This document shows positions 7,147 to 14,959 of a stretch of 14,959 bases of DNA, piece by piece. The DNA lies in NCBI GenBank assembly GCA_023228725.1, contig JALOAQ010000074.1:1-14959 (forward strand). Reading direction: 5' to 3'. Every line of letters starts with the position of its first letter. The first letter of the stretch is position 1. The notes under the pieces are model-generated. The model was given only the letters and a program-made list of their open reading frames with translations. It did not search any database and had not been told where the DNA came from. The position numbers and the translations under genes were made by a program. Source of the stretch: Bacteroidales bacterium (GTDB lineage Bacteria > Bacteroidota > Bacteroidia > Bacteroidales > ML635J-15).

Positions 7147-7599
7147 TTAAAAAATTTCAATTTCTTCAATTAAACATCCGGGGTGAATTTTATCAATCAC
7201 TTCTAGTCCGTCAACAACTTTTGCAAAACAGGTATGATTTCTATCTAAATGAGCTGTATTAGTACGGCTATGACAAATAAAAAATTGTGAACCACCAGTA
7301 TTTCTCCCAGCATGCGCCATTGATAACACACCTCTGTCATGATATTGTAAATCACCGTTTAATTCACAATCTATTTGATAACCAGGTCCACCTGTTCCAA
7401 CTTTTGGATTTGAAATATCTTTTGAAAAAGGGCAACCAGCTTGAACGACAAAGTCGGGAATTACTCTATGAAACCTTAATCCATTATAAAAACCTTCTTC
7501 GGCCAATTTAATAAAATTTGCAACAGTATTTGGAGCATCTTCATGATAAAACTCAACAGTCATATCTCCTTTTTCTGTTTTAATTATAGCTTTTTTCAT
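7147..7599 (-). CDS. Cyclophilin-type peptidyl-prolyl cis-trans isomerase
   Basis: Cyclophilin of 150 residues that would isomerise X-Pro bonds. The active-site set is complete: FHRVIPDFVVQAG with Arg45, Phe50 and Gln53; LSMAHAG with Met94 and Ala95; GSQFFI with Gln105 and Phe106; and HLDRNHTCF with Leu118 and His122. The tryptophan that makes eukaryotic cyclophilin A highly cyclosporin-sensitive is His/Leu here, as in many bacterial forms. The length matches minimal bacterial enzymes. There is no signal peptide, so it should act in the cytoplasm, in contrast to the three exported foldase genes directly before it. It lies 17 bases after the SurA-like gene and 18 bases before the HEAT-like gene. 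Confidence 0.93.
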   Translation of the reverse strand: MKKAIIKTEKGDMTVEFYHEDAPNTVANFIKLAEEGFYNGLRFHRVIPDFVVQAGCPFSKDISNPKVGTGGPGYQIDCELNGDLQYHDRGVLSMAHAGRNTGGSQFFICHSRTNTAHLDRNHTCFAKVVDGLEVIDKIHPGCLIEEIEIF

Positions 7600-7616
7600 A
7601 TATTTTTAATTTAATA

Positions 7617-8957
7617 TTAATTTTTTCTCCAATTTCCAAATTTAAAATCACAATCTGAAAAAGAACTATCAATTCTAATATAAGTACTTTCCAACTTATT
7701 TTCTATCCATTTTTCAATAATTTTTTGTCCTTTTTGTTGCATTGCATATTCTTGAATTTCAAGATAATCGTCTGTTAAATTAGCTTTATGAGCCTCAACT
7801 TTTTGATCAAGTCTAACAATTTTAATTAGTTTACTTCCTTTGCTAGAACTAGATAAAAATGGTTTTGAATATTCACCTACTTTTAATCCGGAGATATTTC
7901 TTAAGGTATTTGGGTCAACAAACTCATTAGCCAATTTTGTATTTCCGTAATATGGATTAATAACTTTTCCATTATTAAATTTAGACTCCCCGTCACTAAA
8001 TTTATTAACTGCATCATTAAAGCTTATAGAATCATTTTTAAGCATTTCATAAACTTCTACAGCTTTGTTTTCGCTTATGCTAATTTGCTCTATACTTACG
8101 TCTGGAGTTAATAAAATATGCCTAAAGTTCATCATATTTCCTTTTTTCTCAATTAATTGAATTATGTGGTATCCATATTCTGTTTCAACTACTCTAGACA
8201 CTTCTACAGGACTTGTTAAATTAAAAGCCACAGAAGCAAATTCTGGTACTAAGTCTGTACGGCTAACAAAACCTAGCTCACCGCCATTAGTAGCAGAACC
8301 TGGGTCTTCGGAATATAAAATTGCTAAAGTTTGAAAACTTTCTCCATTTAAAATTCTATCTCTCAAATCATTTAATTTTTGAATACTTTCCTCTTTTTCT
8401 TCTTTTCCTATTACAGGTGTAAATACAATTTCTGAAAGTTCAAAATAAGCCGAAACCATTGGTATGCTATCTTCGGGGATTTCTTGAAAAAACTCTTTAA
8501 CCTCGCTTGGTGTAACTTTCAAATCGCTTGTCAAACTGCCTTGCACTCTTTGAGTTAAAACTTGTTCTCTGATGATAGACCTAAAATCATTTTTAATTTC
8601 TGTTATAGATTTACCATAAAATTCCTCCATTTTTTTCTCACTTCCAAGTTGATTAACAAAAACAGAAATACGTCTATCTAATTCTGCTTCAACTTCTTTA
8701 TCCGTAACTTCTACACTATCTTGTATTGCTTGTAAATACAATAATTTTTGAAACATTAGTTCTTCTAAAATATCGCATTTTAATTCACCATCTAAATCAT
8801 AACTACCTTGAGATCTTATTTGAATATATTGGTTTTCTACATCAGATTTTAGAATAATCTCATTTCCCACTACTGCCACTACATTATCAATGATTTCTTG
8901 GGAAAAGCAAATTTTTGAAACCAATAAAATTAAGACTAAAAATATTCCGTTTTTCAC
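7617..8957 (-). CDS. surA: SurA-like periplasmic chaperone/parvulin peptidyl-prolyl isomerase
   Basis: 446 residues with the SurA order. A signal peptide (1-20, ending CFSQ) is followed by a SurA N-terminal chaperone region (about 21-160; IIDNVVAVVGNEIILKSDVE is its signature), two parvulin (PpiC) domains (about 170-270 and 275-385) and a C-terminal helix. SurA escorts outer-membrane proteins through the periplasm. The parvulin domains are unequal. The first keeps GGELGFVSRTDLVPEF and EYGYHIIQL but has SEIVF where SHIL would be. The second keeps FRHILL but its end is degraded, with no GYHI. At most one complete active site is therefore seen, and the chaperone role may dominate. It lies 10 bases after the lipoprotein gene in the same run. 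The gene symbol rests on architecture and on the phylum's usual gene order. Confidence 0.85.
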   Translation of the reverse strand: MKNGIFLVLILLVSKICFSQEIIDNVVAVVGNEIILKSDVENQYIQIRSQGSYDLDGELKCDILEELMFQKLLYLQAIQDSVEVTDKEVEAELDRRISVFVNQLGSEKKMEEFYGKSITEIKNDFRSIIREQVLTQRVQGSLTSDLKVTPSEVKEFFQEIPEDSIPMVSAYFELSEIVFTPVIGKEEKEESIQKLNDLRDRILNGESFQTLAILYSEDPGSATNGGELGFVSRTDLVPEFASVAFNLTSPVEVSRVVETEYGYHIIQLIEKKGNMMNFRHILLTPDVSIEQISISENKAVEVYEMLKNDSISFNDAVNKFSDGESKFNNGKVINPYYGNTKLANEFVDPNTLRNISGLKVGEYSKPFLSSSSKGSKLIKIVRLDQKVEAHKANLTDDYLEIQEYAMQQKGQKIIEKWIENKLESTYIRIDSSFSDCDFKFGNWRKN

Positions 8958-8967
8958 TTTTTAAAAT

Positions 8968-9807
8968 TTAATTAATAATTAATTTTCCACTATTTAAAGC
9001 ATTTGTTTTCAACTCATTTAAGATTTGTTGATATTTATTATCTTTTCTATTTTTTATAATCACTTGATAAATAAATGGTTCTGCTATTTCTATAGGCATA
9101 ATTTCACCTTCTGCAACAAGCTCATCAATTTTTACCAAATAACGCAAATCTTCATAAACATAGTCTAAAAAAAACTTAGCATTATCTAAACCATTTTCAT
9201 CAAGTTTGTAATTAATAATTTCTAAAAAATCATTAAGCTCTATCCAATCATGATAAAAATAAACCTTACGTCCTGTACCAACACAATAATCCTTCAAACT
9301 TTTCTCATCTTCTAAACTACTATTTTTAATTTTTTCATATTCATAATAATAAGTTGCCTTTTTATCTAAAATAGTCATATAATGAGCTTTTACAAAAGTG
9401 TTTGAAAGTTTATAATTATCTAAATATTTATTATAATACTCTTCAATTTCATTTTTACTAACATCTTGATTAATAGAATTATAAATAAAATTTTCTAAAT
9501 ATTGATTTACATATAAATTTTGACGATAATCATTAATTTTATTAGCTATATTCAAAGTATCTGTAATTTTTAGTTTAGCTTCATCATAAAACAATCTTGG
9601 CTCTAACCACAAGTTAATCAAGTCATTAACAAAATTTACAGAATCAGTTTTCGAATTAAATCTTGGTAAAAGTTTAATTAAATCTTCTTCCATCAGATAT
9701 TCATTTCCATATTTTGCAATAATTTTCCCTTTCGGTTCTACCTCCTTGTTATTGCAAGAAATAAAAAACATTAAAATTATAATACTAAGAATATATAAAA
9801 CTCTCAT
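8968..9807 (-). CDS. SurA-N-like lipoprotein without a PPIase domain
   Basis: 279-residue predicted lipoprotein. A hydrophobic start leads to FISC with Cys18 as the lipidation site. After it, KIIAKYGNEYLMEEDLIKLLP (about 28-48) looks like the opening strand and helix of SurA/PpiD N-terminal domains (compare VVGNEIILKSDV in the next gene). Helices with many Tyr, Asn and Lys residues follow. An ELVAEGEIMPIEIAEPFIYQVIIKNRKDN segment (about 229-257) resembles the end of such proteins. No parvulin SHIL or GYH motif is seen, so it is not expected to be an isomerase. It sits between two parvulin foldases, 1 base from the upstream gene and 10 from the next, so it most likely works as a chaperone or partner in the same outer-membrane protein pathway. 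That role is inferred from position and fold resemblance. Confidence 0.7.
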   Translation of the reverse strand: MRVLYILSIIILMFFISCNNKEVEPKGKIIAKYGNEYLMEEDLIKLLPRFNSKTDSVNFVNDLINLWLEPRLFYDEAKLKITDTLNIANKINDYRQNLYVNQYLENFIYNSINQDVSKNEIEEYYNKYLDNYKLSNTFVKAHYMTILDKKATYYYEYEKIKNSSLEDEKSLKDYCVGTGRKVYFYHDWIELNDFLEIINYKLDENGLDNAKFFLDYVYEDLRYLVKIDELVAEGEIMPIEIAEPFIYQVIIKNRKDNKYQQILNELKTNALNSGKLIIN

Positions 9808-9808
9808 T

Positions 9809-11767
9809 TTAATTAACTAAAGTTTTTAAAACATCTTTATGAACAACAATTTTATATTTGTTTCTAAGGGTTTTAATCCATTCTTTTTCTAAATAATTTT
9901 GATAATCAGCAGTAATAATTCCTTTTGCTTCGTTTAATGTTTTTACTTCCGGAGCGTGAACATTTATTATAGTAATTGTATTATCTTCATTATTCGCTAC
10001 AATCTTCTTCAAGCCTGCAGTTTCAGTTATATTAAATTCTTTTATTTTAGAATCTACTAATGGTTTCACGGCTTTTTCAGCAAACTCACTTTCTTTAATA
10101 ATTAAAGCAGAACTATCTTTTTTATTTAATTTTGACAAAATAAAGTCTTCATTTTTATTTTTATTAAATAATTTTGCTGCAGATTTTAACACCTTAGCGT
10201 CTTTACATTCATAAACTTTCACTTCATAACGATAATCCCACATATAATCATTTTTATTTTTTTGATAGAAATTATCTAGTCCTGCAGTATCAATAATTGC
10301 TTTAGACCAAACAAATTTATCAGTTAATTCAAAAAGTAAAATACCGTCATGATATTCTTTTATCAAATACTTGAAGTCTATATATTTATCTTCTAAAATA
10401 TCTTCTTCATACATTAATATCATTTTTGAGATAAAGTTATTAAAAGCCTTATCAACAAATATTTTAATATCCTGAGGGCTTTGTTTACGATTAAATTTCA
10501 TTAAATAATTTACAAAATCTTCTTGTGTTTTGGTTTGGTTAGCAAATGTTAAAATAGGTTTATCAAGTTTTAAATTTTCATCCACTATCCAGCTTCCATG
10601 AAATATTGAATCAGTTACTATATTATAAAATTCTTTTACATTTTCATCATTAGTTTTTGCATTATATTCATTTTTTAAAGTTGTTACAATAGCGTCTCTA
10701 CTTTTTGAGGTTCTTGCAGTATTTGAAATAAGTCCTTTTAAATCATTTTTAATTTCATCAAAATCTTTAATTTCTTCTTTATCTAAGAGTTTGATTACAT
10801 GAAAGCCATAATTTGTTTTGAGTATAGGCGAAATGTCGCCAATATTTTCTAATCCAAATACTGCATCTTCAAATTCCTTTATCATTCTACCGCCAATACT
10901 TACCCAACCAATCAGCCCACCATCAACCGCAGTTCTTCTGTCTTCGCTATACTCTTCTGCCAGTTTGGCAAAATCTTCTCCAGCTAAAGCTTTTTCATAA
11001 ACTTCAGTAATTTTATTTTCAGCTTTTTGTTTTAAATTACTGCTAGAGCCTTCGGGTGTAATCATCATTATATGAGCTACTTTATACTTTCCTTTAGCCG
11101 GTCTTTTGTCTGTAACTTTTAAAATATGATAGCCAAAACGCGAGCGAAAAGGTTTTGAAAAATCCCCTACTTTAGTTTCATACATAACAGATTCGAACTC
11201 ATAAACTAAGTTAAAAACTGTTCTATAACCAAGGCTTCCTTTTGTTTTTAAACTTCCTTCATCTTCGGAATAGTTTTCAACAAGTTTTTCAAAATTTTCG
11301 CCTTTATTAAGTTTTTTATAAACCTCATTTATTTTATTCCAGGCTTTTAGTGTATCTTTTTCACTAGCGTTTTGTTCACATTTTATTAAAATATGCGAAA
11401 CTTCAACATCCCATTTCATTCTTTCGTAAGATTCTGCTAAAATATCTTCCTCCACTTTTTTATCAGTTAAGTAAGGCTGGGCTAACTGTCCACGATAACC
11501 AGCAAGTTCATTTTTAAATGATTTTAAAGTATCAAAACCTAAAATTTCGGCTTCGTGAACTTTAAGTTTAAAATTAATAAACAAATCTAAATAATCTTCC
11601 ATAGCTTGGACAGTCATTGCATTTGAGTTAGTATTATTTTTTTTATAAATATGCAAAAACTCATCTGCTGTAATTTTCTCATTATCAATCTCTAACAATA
11701 CTTTAGTTTGAGAAAAACTTAAACTTGCAAAAACTATAAATCCTAATAAAACAAAAACTTTTTTCAT
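9809..11767 (-). CDS. Periplasmic peptidyl-prolyl isomerase with two parvulin domains (PpiC/PpiD-like)
   Basis: 652 residues. A signal peptide (1-20, ending SLSFSQ) is followed by an N-terminal SurA/PpiD-like helical part (about 22-118) and parvulin domain 1 (about 121-220, VEVSHILI through RFGYHILKV). Parvulin domain 2 (about 228-330, YKVAHIMM through NYGFHVIKL) precedes a long C-terminal region of about 310 residues with no recognised domain. Both parvulin domains keep their starting His motif, their central G-x-LG or GGLIGW motif and their final GYH/GFH, so both could be active, unlike those of the SurA-like protein in this run. The enzyme would help fold outer-membrane and periplasmic proteins. 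It begins 34 bases after guaB with no promoter or terminator between them, so it is probably read through from the guaB promoter. No membrane anchor is seen beyond the signal peptide, which separates it from true PpiD. Confidence 0.87.
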   Translation of the reverse strand: MKKVFVLLGFIVFASLSFSQTKVLLEIDNEKITADEFLHIYKKNNTNSNAMTVQAMEDYLDLFINFKLKVHEAEILGFDTLKSFKNELAGYRGQLAQPYLTDKKVEEDILAESYERMKWDVEVSHILIKCEQNASEKDTLKAWNKINEVYKKLNKGENFEKLVENYSEDEGSLKTKGSLGYRTVFNLVYEFESVMYETKVGDFSKPFRSRFGYHILKVTDKRPAKGKYKVAHIMMITPEGSSSNLKQKAENKITEVYEKALAGEDFAKLAEEYSEDRRTAVDGGLIGWVSIGGRMIKEFEDAVFGLENIGDISPILKTNYGFHVIKLLDKEEIKDFDEIKNDLKGLISNTARTSKSRDAIVTTLKNEYNAKTNDENVKEFYNIVTDSIFHGSWIVDENLKLDKPILTFANQTKTQEDFVNYLMKFNRKQSPQDIKIFVDKAFNNFISKMILMYEEDILEDKYIDFKYLIKEYHDGILLFELTDKFVWSKAIIDTAGLDNFYQKNKNDYMWDYRYEVKVYECKDAKVLKSAAKLFNKNKNEDFILSKLNKKDSSALIIKESEFAEKAVKPLVDSKIKEFNITETAGLKKIVANNEDNTITIINVHAPEVKTLNEAKGIITADYQNYLEKEWIKTLRNKYKIVVHKDVLKTLVN

Positions 11768-11801
11768 ACTATATTATTTAATTAAAATAAAATTACATAA
11801 T

Positions 11802-13280
11802 TTATTCACTTCTTGAGTAATTTGGTGCTTCTCTTGTAATAGTAACATCATGAGGGTGATTTTCCACAACAGCGCTTGAAGTAATTCTAACAAATTTAGA
11901 ATTTTCGTGCAATGCTTTAATATCTTTAGCGCCACAATATCCCATTCCTGCTTTTAAACCACCAATTAACTGATATACAATTTCGTGTAAATTTCCTTTA
12001 TAAGGCACTCTTCCCGAAATACCTTCAGGCACAAGTTTTTTAATATCATCTTCCATATCTTGGAAATATCTATCTTTAGAGCCTTTTTGCATAGCTTCTA
12101 CAGATCCCATTCCTCTATATGATTTGAATTTTCTACCACTAAATATAATAGTTTCACCTGGTGCTTCTTCAGTTCCTGCAAAAAGTCCTCCTGCCATTAT
12201 TGAATTTGCTCCTGCGGCTAAGGCTTTCACTATATCTCCTGAATATCTAATTCCACCGTCAGCAATTAAAGGCACTCCGGTTTCTTTTATTGCCTCTGCT
12301 ACATTCATAATAGCTGAAAATTGCGGTACTCCTACTCCTGCAACAACTCTGGTTGTACAAATAGATCCCGGTCCAATTCCAACTTTTACTCCATCTGCAC
12401 CATTTTTAATTAATAATTTTGCAGCTTCGGCAGTAGCAATATTGCCTACTACAATATCAATATTTGAGAATTTTTTCTTAGCTTCTTTCAAAATAGTATT
12501 TACGCTTTTTGTATGTCCGTGAGCTGTATCAATAACAATAGCATCAACACCTGCATCAGCTAAGGCTTCCATTCTTAAAAGAGAATCTCCTGAAATTCCT
12601 ACTGCAGCAGCAACTCTTAAACGTCCATGAGTATCTTTACAAGACAAAGGAGCCGAAGCAGCTTTAGTTATATCCTTATAAGTTATCAAACCAACTAATT
12701 TATTTTCTTTATCAACGACTGGAAGTTTTTCAATACGATATTTCATAAAAATATCTTTTGCTTTTTCAAGTTCAATTCCTTGCTCAGTTGTGATAAGTTT
12801 TTCTTTAGGTGTCATTATTGCTTTAATCGACAAGCCCATATTAGTTTGAAACCGCATATCTCTTGAAGTTACAATTCCTTTTAGTTTATTTTCGGAATCA
12901 ACAACAGGAAGTCCTCCAATATTATATTCAGACATTATTGCTTTTGCATCTCCCACACTACCCTCAATATTTATAGAAACTGGATTTAAAATCATTGCAT
13001 TTTCGGCACGTTTTACTTGATAAACATGTTTTGCTTGGTCAATAATAGACATATTTTTATGAATAACACCAATTCCGCCTTCTCGGGCAATAGCAATAGC
13101 CATTTTACTATCTGTTACTGTATCCATTGCAGCAGAAACTAAAGGCGTATTTAAAACTATATTACGTGAAAAATTAGAAACTAAGCTAACAGAATTTGGC
13201 AAAACCTCTGAATAAGCAGGTATCAGCAAGACATCGTCAAATGTAAGACCTTCTAAAACAATTTTTGCATTTTCTTTCAT
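11802..13280 (-). CDS. guaB: Inosine-5'-monophosphate dehydrogenase
   Basis: Catalyses NAD-dependent oxidation of IMP to XMP, the committed step of GMP synthesis, in the cytoplasm. The 492-residue length is normal for the family. The N-terminal LTFDDVLLIPAYSEVLP is standard. Two CBS domains (about 98-155 and 160-210) interrupt the barrel. The catalytic loop GIGPGSICTTRVVAGVG carries Cys308, ADGGIR (340-345) binds the IMP phosphate, and MGSVEAM plus GRVPYKG (Arg424 and Tyr427) form the mobile flap. VVIDTAHGH-type residues near 248-255 line the NAD site. All key residues are present. It heads a six-gene minus-strand run whose other members are mostly foldases, and it is divergent from recQ. A TTTG-N19-TAATTTCG promoter candidate lies just upstream. 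No guanine riboswitch is seen in the short leader. Confidence 0.97.
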   Translation of the reverse strand: MKENAKIVLEGLTFDDVLLIPAYSEVLPNSVSLVSNFSRNIVLNTPLVSAAMDTVTDSKMAIAIAREGGIGVIHKNMSIIDQAKHVYQVKRAENAMILNPVSINIEGSVGDAKAIMSEYNIGGLPVVDSENKLKGIVTSRDMRFQTNMGLSIKAIMTPKEKLITTEQGIELEKAKDIFMKYRIEKLPVVDKENKLVGLITYKDITKAASAPLSCKDTHGRLRVAAAVGISGDSLLRMEALADAGVDAIVIDTAHGHTKSVNTILKEAKKKFSNIDIVVGNIATAEAAKLLIKNGADGVKVGIGPGSICTTRVVAGVGVPQFSAIMNVAEAIKETGVPLIADGGIRYSGDIVKALAAGANSIMAGGLFAGTEEAPGETIIFSGRKFKSYRGMGSVEAMQKGSKDRYFQDMEDDIKKLVPEGISGRVPYKGNLHEIVYQLIGGLKAGMGYCGAKDIKALHENSKFVRITSSAVVENHPHDVTITREAPNYSRSE

Positions 13281-13301
13281 AATAAATGAATTAAAATTTT
13301 A

Positions 13302-13332
13302 CGAAATTACAACTTTTTGCGTTTATGACAAA
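13302..13332 (-). promoter_or_regulatory. Candidate guaB promoter (Bacteroidota type)
   Basis: On the minus strand, TTTG (13329-13332) is followed after 19 bases by TAATTTCG (13302-13309). This matches the -33 TTTG and the -7 TAnnTTTG boxes with one mismatch and correct spacing. Transcription would start near 13296, giving a leader of about 15 bases for guaB and the following foldase genes. Confidence 0.5.
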
Positions 13333-13349
13333 GATTTTTTTTAAATTTG
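13316..13349 (+). promoter_or_regulatory. Candidate recQ promoter (Bacteroidota type)
   Basis: TTTG (13316-13319) is followed after 22 bases by TAAATTTG (13342-13349), an exact -7 box match. The spacing is at the long end of the accepted range. A start near 13356 would leave a leader of about 40 bases before the ATG at 13396. The element overlaps the guaB promoter candidate on the other strand. Confidence 0.45.
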
Positions 13350-13395
13350 TAAAACTTTAAGAATATTAACTAATTTTATCTAAAAATATTGTACT

Positions 13396-14959
13396 ATGAG
13401 TAAATTTCGCGAAGTGTTACTAAAATATTGGGGCTATAGTAAGTTTCGTGAGATGCAAGAAGAAATAGTTGAATCTATAGCTCAGGGAAAAGACACACTT
13501 GGTTTACTACCTACAGGAGGTGGAAAATCTATTACTTTTCAAACTTTTTCCATGGCTAATCTTGGAGTATGTTTGGTAATTACGCCGCTTATTGCTTTGA
13601 TGAAAGACCAAGTTGAAAATTTACAAAAACGTAAAGTTAAAGCTGTAGCAATATATTCGGGTATGACAAAAATTGAAATAGAAAGAGCTTTAGATAATGT
13701 GATTTATGGTGATTATAAGTTTTTATATTTATCGCCAGAGCGTTTGCAGAATTTTTATTTTCAAGAAAAACTTGTTCATATGAAAGTAAATCTTATTGCA
13801 GTTGATGAAGCTCATTGTATTTCTCAGTGGGGTTATGATTTTAGACCTTCATATTTAGAAATTGCAAAAATTCGAGAAAAACTTCCAGATATTCCTATTT
13901 TAGCTCTAACAGCAACTGCAACACCAAAAGTTGTGGATGATATTCAAGAAAAATTACTTTTTAAAGAAAAAAATGTTTTACAAAAAAGTTTTGAAAGAAA
14001 AAATCTTGTTTATTATGTAATTAACACAGAAGATAAGCAAAAACAATTATTTAAATTAGTTACAAAAATTGAAGGCTGTGCTGTAATTTACGTTAGAAAT
14101 AGGCGTAAAACCAAAGAGTATGCAATGCTTTTGCAAAAATACAATATTTCAGCCGATTATTATCATGCAGGTTTAGACGCACAAACACGGGCATTTAAGC
14201 AAAGTGAATGGCAAAAAGATAATATTAGGATAATGGTTTGTACAAATGCTTTTGGTATGGGAATAGACAAATCAGATGTAAGATTAGTAATTCATTTAGA
14301 CTTGCCAGATTCACCTGAAGCATATTTTCAAGAAGCAGGTAGAGCAGGCAGAGATGGAAAAAAAGCCTGGGCATTTTTAGTAACAAATTCAGCCGACAAG
14401 GCACAGGCAAAAAGAAATATTACAACAGCTTTTCCTGAATTAAAAAAAGTAAAAGAAGTATATAATGCAATATGTAATTATCTTCAAATACCTATTGGTG
14501 CTGGAAAAGATTTGGATTATCCTTTTGATATTTTTGAACTTGCCAAAAACTTTAAATTAGATGTTTTAAGCATATATAATTCTATAAAAATTTTAGAAGC
14601 AAGTAATATGTTAACTTATTCAGAAGAGGCAAATAATGTTTCGAGAATAATGATTAGCGTTAATAGAGATGATTTATATAAATTTCAAGTAGAAAATGAA
14701 ATGCTTGATAATTTTATTAAAATGCTTCTTAGAACTTATACCGGAATTTTTAATGATTATATAAATATCAGCGAAGAATATTTGGCAAAAAAGGCTAATA
14801 CAAAATCAGAAACTATTATTGAATTATTAAAAACTCTTGTTAAATATAAAATCATTAGCTATATTCCAAGAATAAATAAACCTTTAATACATTTTACAGC
14901 AGAAAGATTAGAAGACAGAGGAATTGTATTCGATATTAAAGAACTAAATGAAAGAAAAG
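13396..14959 (+). CDS. recQ: ATP-dependent DNA helicase of the RecQ family, 3' end outside the window
   Basis: Superfamily 2, 3'-5' DNA helicase; 521 codons are visible and the frame is still open at the last base. Motifs in order: 0/Q motif FREMQ (17-21), Walker A LPTGGGKS (38-45), motif Ia TPLIALMKDQV, DEAH box (137-140) with the aromatic-rich CISQWGYDFRP loop, motif III TATATP, motif IV CAVIYVRNRRKT, motif V NAFGMGIDK (284-292) and motif VI QEAGRAGRDG (312-321). After motif VI the four cysteines of the RecQ zinc-binding domain are absent; only Cys360 is seen between residues 322 and 521. A winged-helix-like region seems to follow. RecQ acts in recombination repair and fork restart. The start MSKFREVLLKYWGYSKFR is typical. 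It is divergent from guaB. A C-terminal HRDC domain cannot be judged from this window. Confidence 0.95.
   Translation, partial: MSKFREVLLKYWGYSKFREMQEEIVESIAQGKDTLGLLPTGGGKSITFQTFSMANLGVCLVITPLIALMKDQVENLQKRKVKAVAIYSGMTKIEIERALDNVIYGDYKFLYLSPERLQNFYFQEKLVHMKVNLIAVDEAHCISQWGYDFRPSYLEIAKIREKLPDIPILALTATATPKVVDDIQEKLLFKEKNVLQKSFERKNLVYYVINTEDKQKQLFKLVTKIEGCAVIYVRNRRKTKEYAMLLQKYNISADYYHAGLDAQTRAFKQSEWQKDNIRIMVCTNAFGMGIDKSDVRLVIHLDLPDSPEAYFQEAGRAGRDGKKAWAFLVTNSADKAQAKRNITTAFPELKKVKEVYNAICNYLQIPIGAGKDLDYPFDIFELAKNFKLDVLSIYNSIKILEASNMLTYSEEANNVSRIMISVNRDDLYKFQVENEMLDNFIKMLLRTYTGIFNDYINISEEYLAKKANTKSETIIELLKTLVKYKIISYIPRINKPLIHFTAERLEDRGIVFDIKELNERK

Noticed and set aside
12124..12522. 132-codon plus-strand open frame inside guaB
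   Set aside because: It is antisense to conserved IMP dehydrogenase, rich in Pro, Ala and Thr from reverse-read Gly/Ala codons, and has no recognisable motif.
14225..14410. Short minus-strand open frame within recQ
   Set aside because: It lies opposite helicase motifs V and VI, which fully explain the sequence.
1..14959. Search for defence islands, CRISPR arrays, insertion sequences, tRNA genes or attachment sites
   Set aside because: Gene-free stretches are all under about 215 bases and contain no arrays, long repeats or RNA-like cloverleafs; ogt and recQ are ordinary repair genes, not part of a visible defence cluster.

Overview
The window reads as a chromosomal segment of a very AT-rich member of the Bacteroidota, probably Bacteroidales-like. 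Three things point there. The protein set is typical: an OmpH/Skp family protein, a guaB followed by several parvulin foldases, a BLIP/PepSY-like lipoprotein and a RecQ of the Bacteroidota form. Secreted proteins carry short signal peptides ending in FSQ. Start codons lack Shine-Dalgarno sequences, and matches to the TAnnTTTG -7 box of this phylum lie in front of several genes. The order and species cannot be fixed from the sequence alone.

Left part (1-1000, + strand): a small two-helix DUF4234-like membrane protein, possibly cut by the window edge, is followed by a clear intrinsic terminator. A short lipoprotein with two PepSY/BLIP-like repeats comes next. A perfect 17-base palindrome lies in its leader.

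1039-4695 (- strand): a probable three-gene operon encodes a membrane-anchored Skp/OmpH-like protein, a family 2 glycosyltransferase and an O6-alkylguanine-DNA alkyltransferase. Upstream of it, as a separate unit, lies a fusion of a YciB-like membrane domain to a Nudix hydrolase domain.

4784-6613 (+ strand): a 609-residue membrane protein has a duplicated module (Tim44-like domain plus zinc ribbon) and a C-terminal TerB-like domain. It is divergent from the Nudix fusion and convergent with the next operon, with only 8 bases between the two stop codons.

6622-13280 (- strand): a tightly packed six-gene run of guaB, a double-parvulin PPIase, a SurA-N-like lipoprotein, a SurA-like PPIase, a cyclophilin and a helical HEAT-like protein. 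It joins GMP synthesis to an envelope protein folding set. The two parvulins and the lipoprotein should act in the periplasm or envelope, while the cyclophilin has no signal peptide and should act in the cytoplasm.

Right end (13396 to the edge, + strand): a RecQ helicase, truncated by the window, reads divergently from guaB. The 115-base gap between them holds overlapping Bacteroidota-type promoter candidates.

I found no tRNA, rRNA, insertion sequence, prophage, CRISPR array or recognisable defence system. The most interesting items are the YciB-Nudix fusion, the duplicated Tim44/zinc-ribbon/TerB protein, the foldase cluster with unequal parvulin domains, and the RecQ without zinc-binding cysteines.
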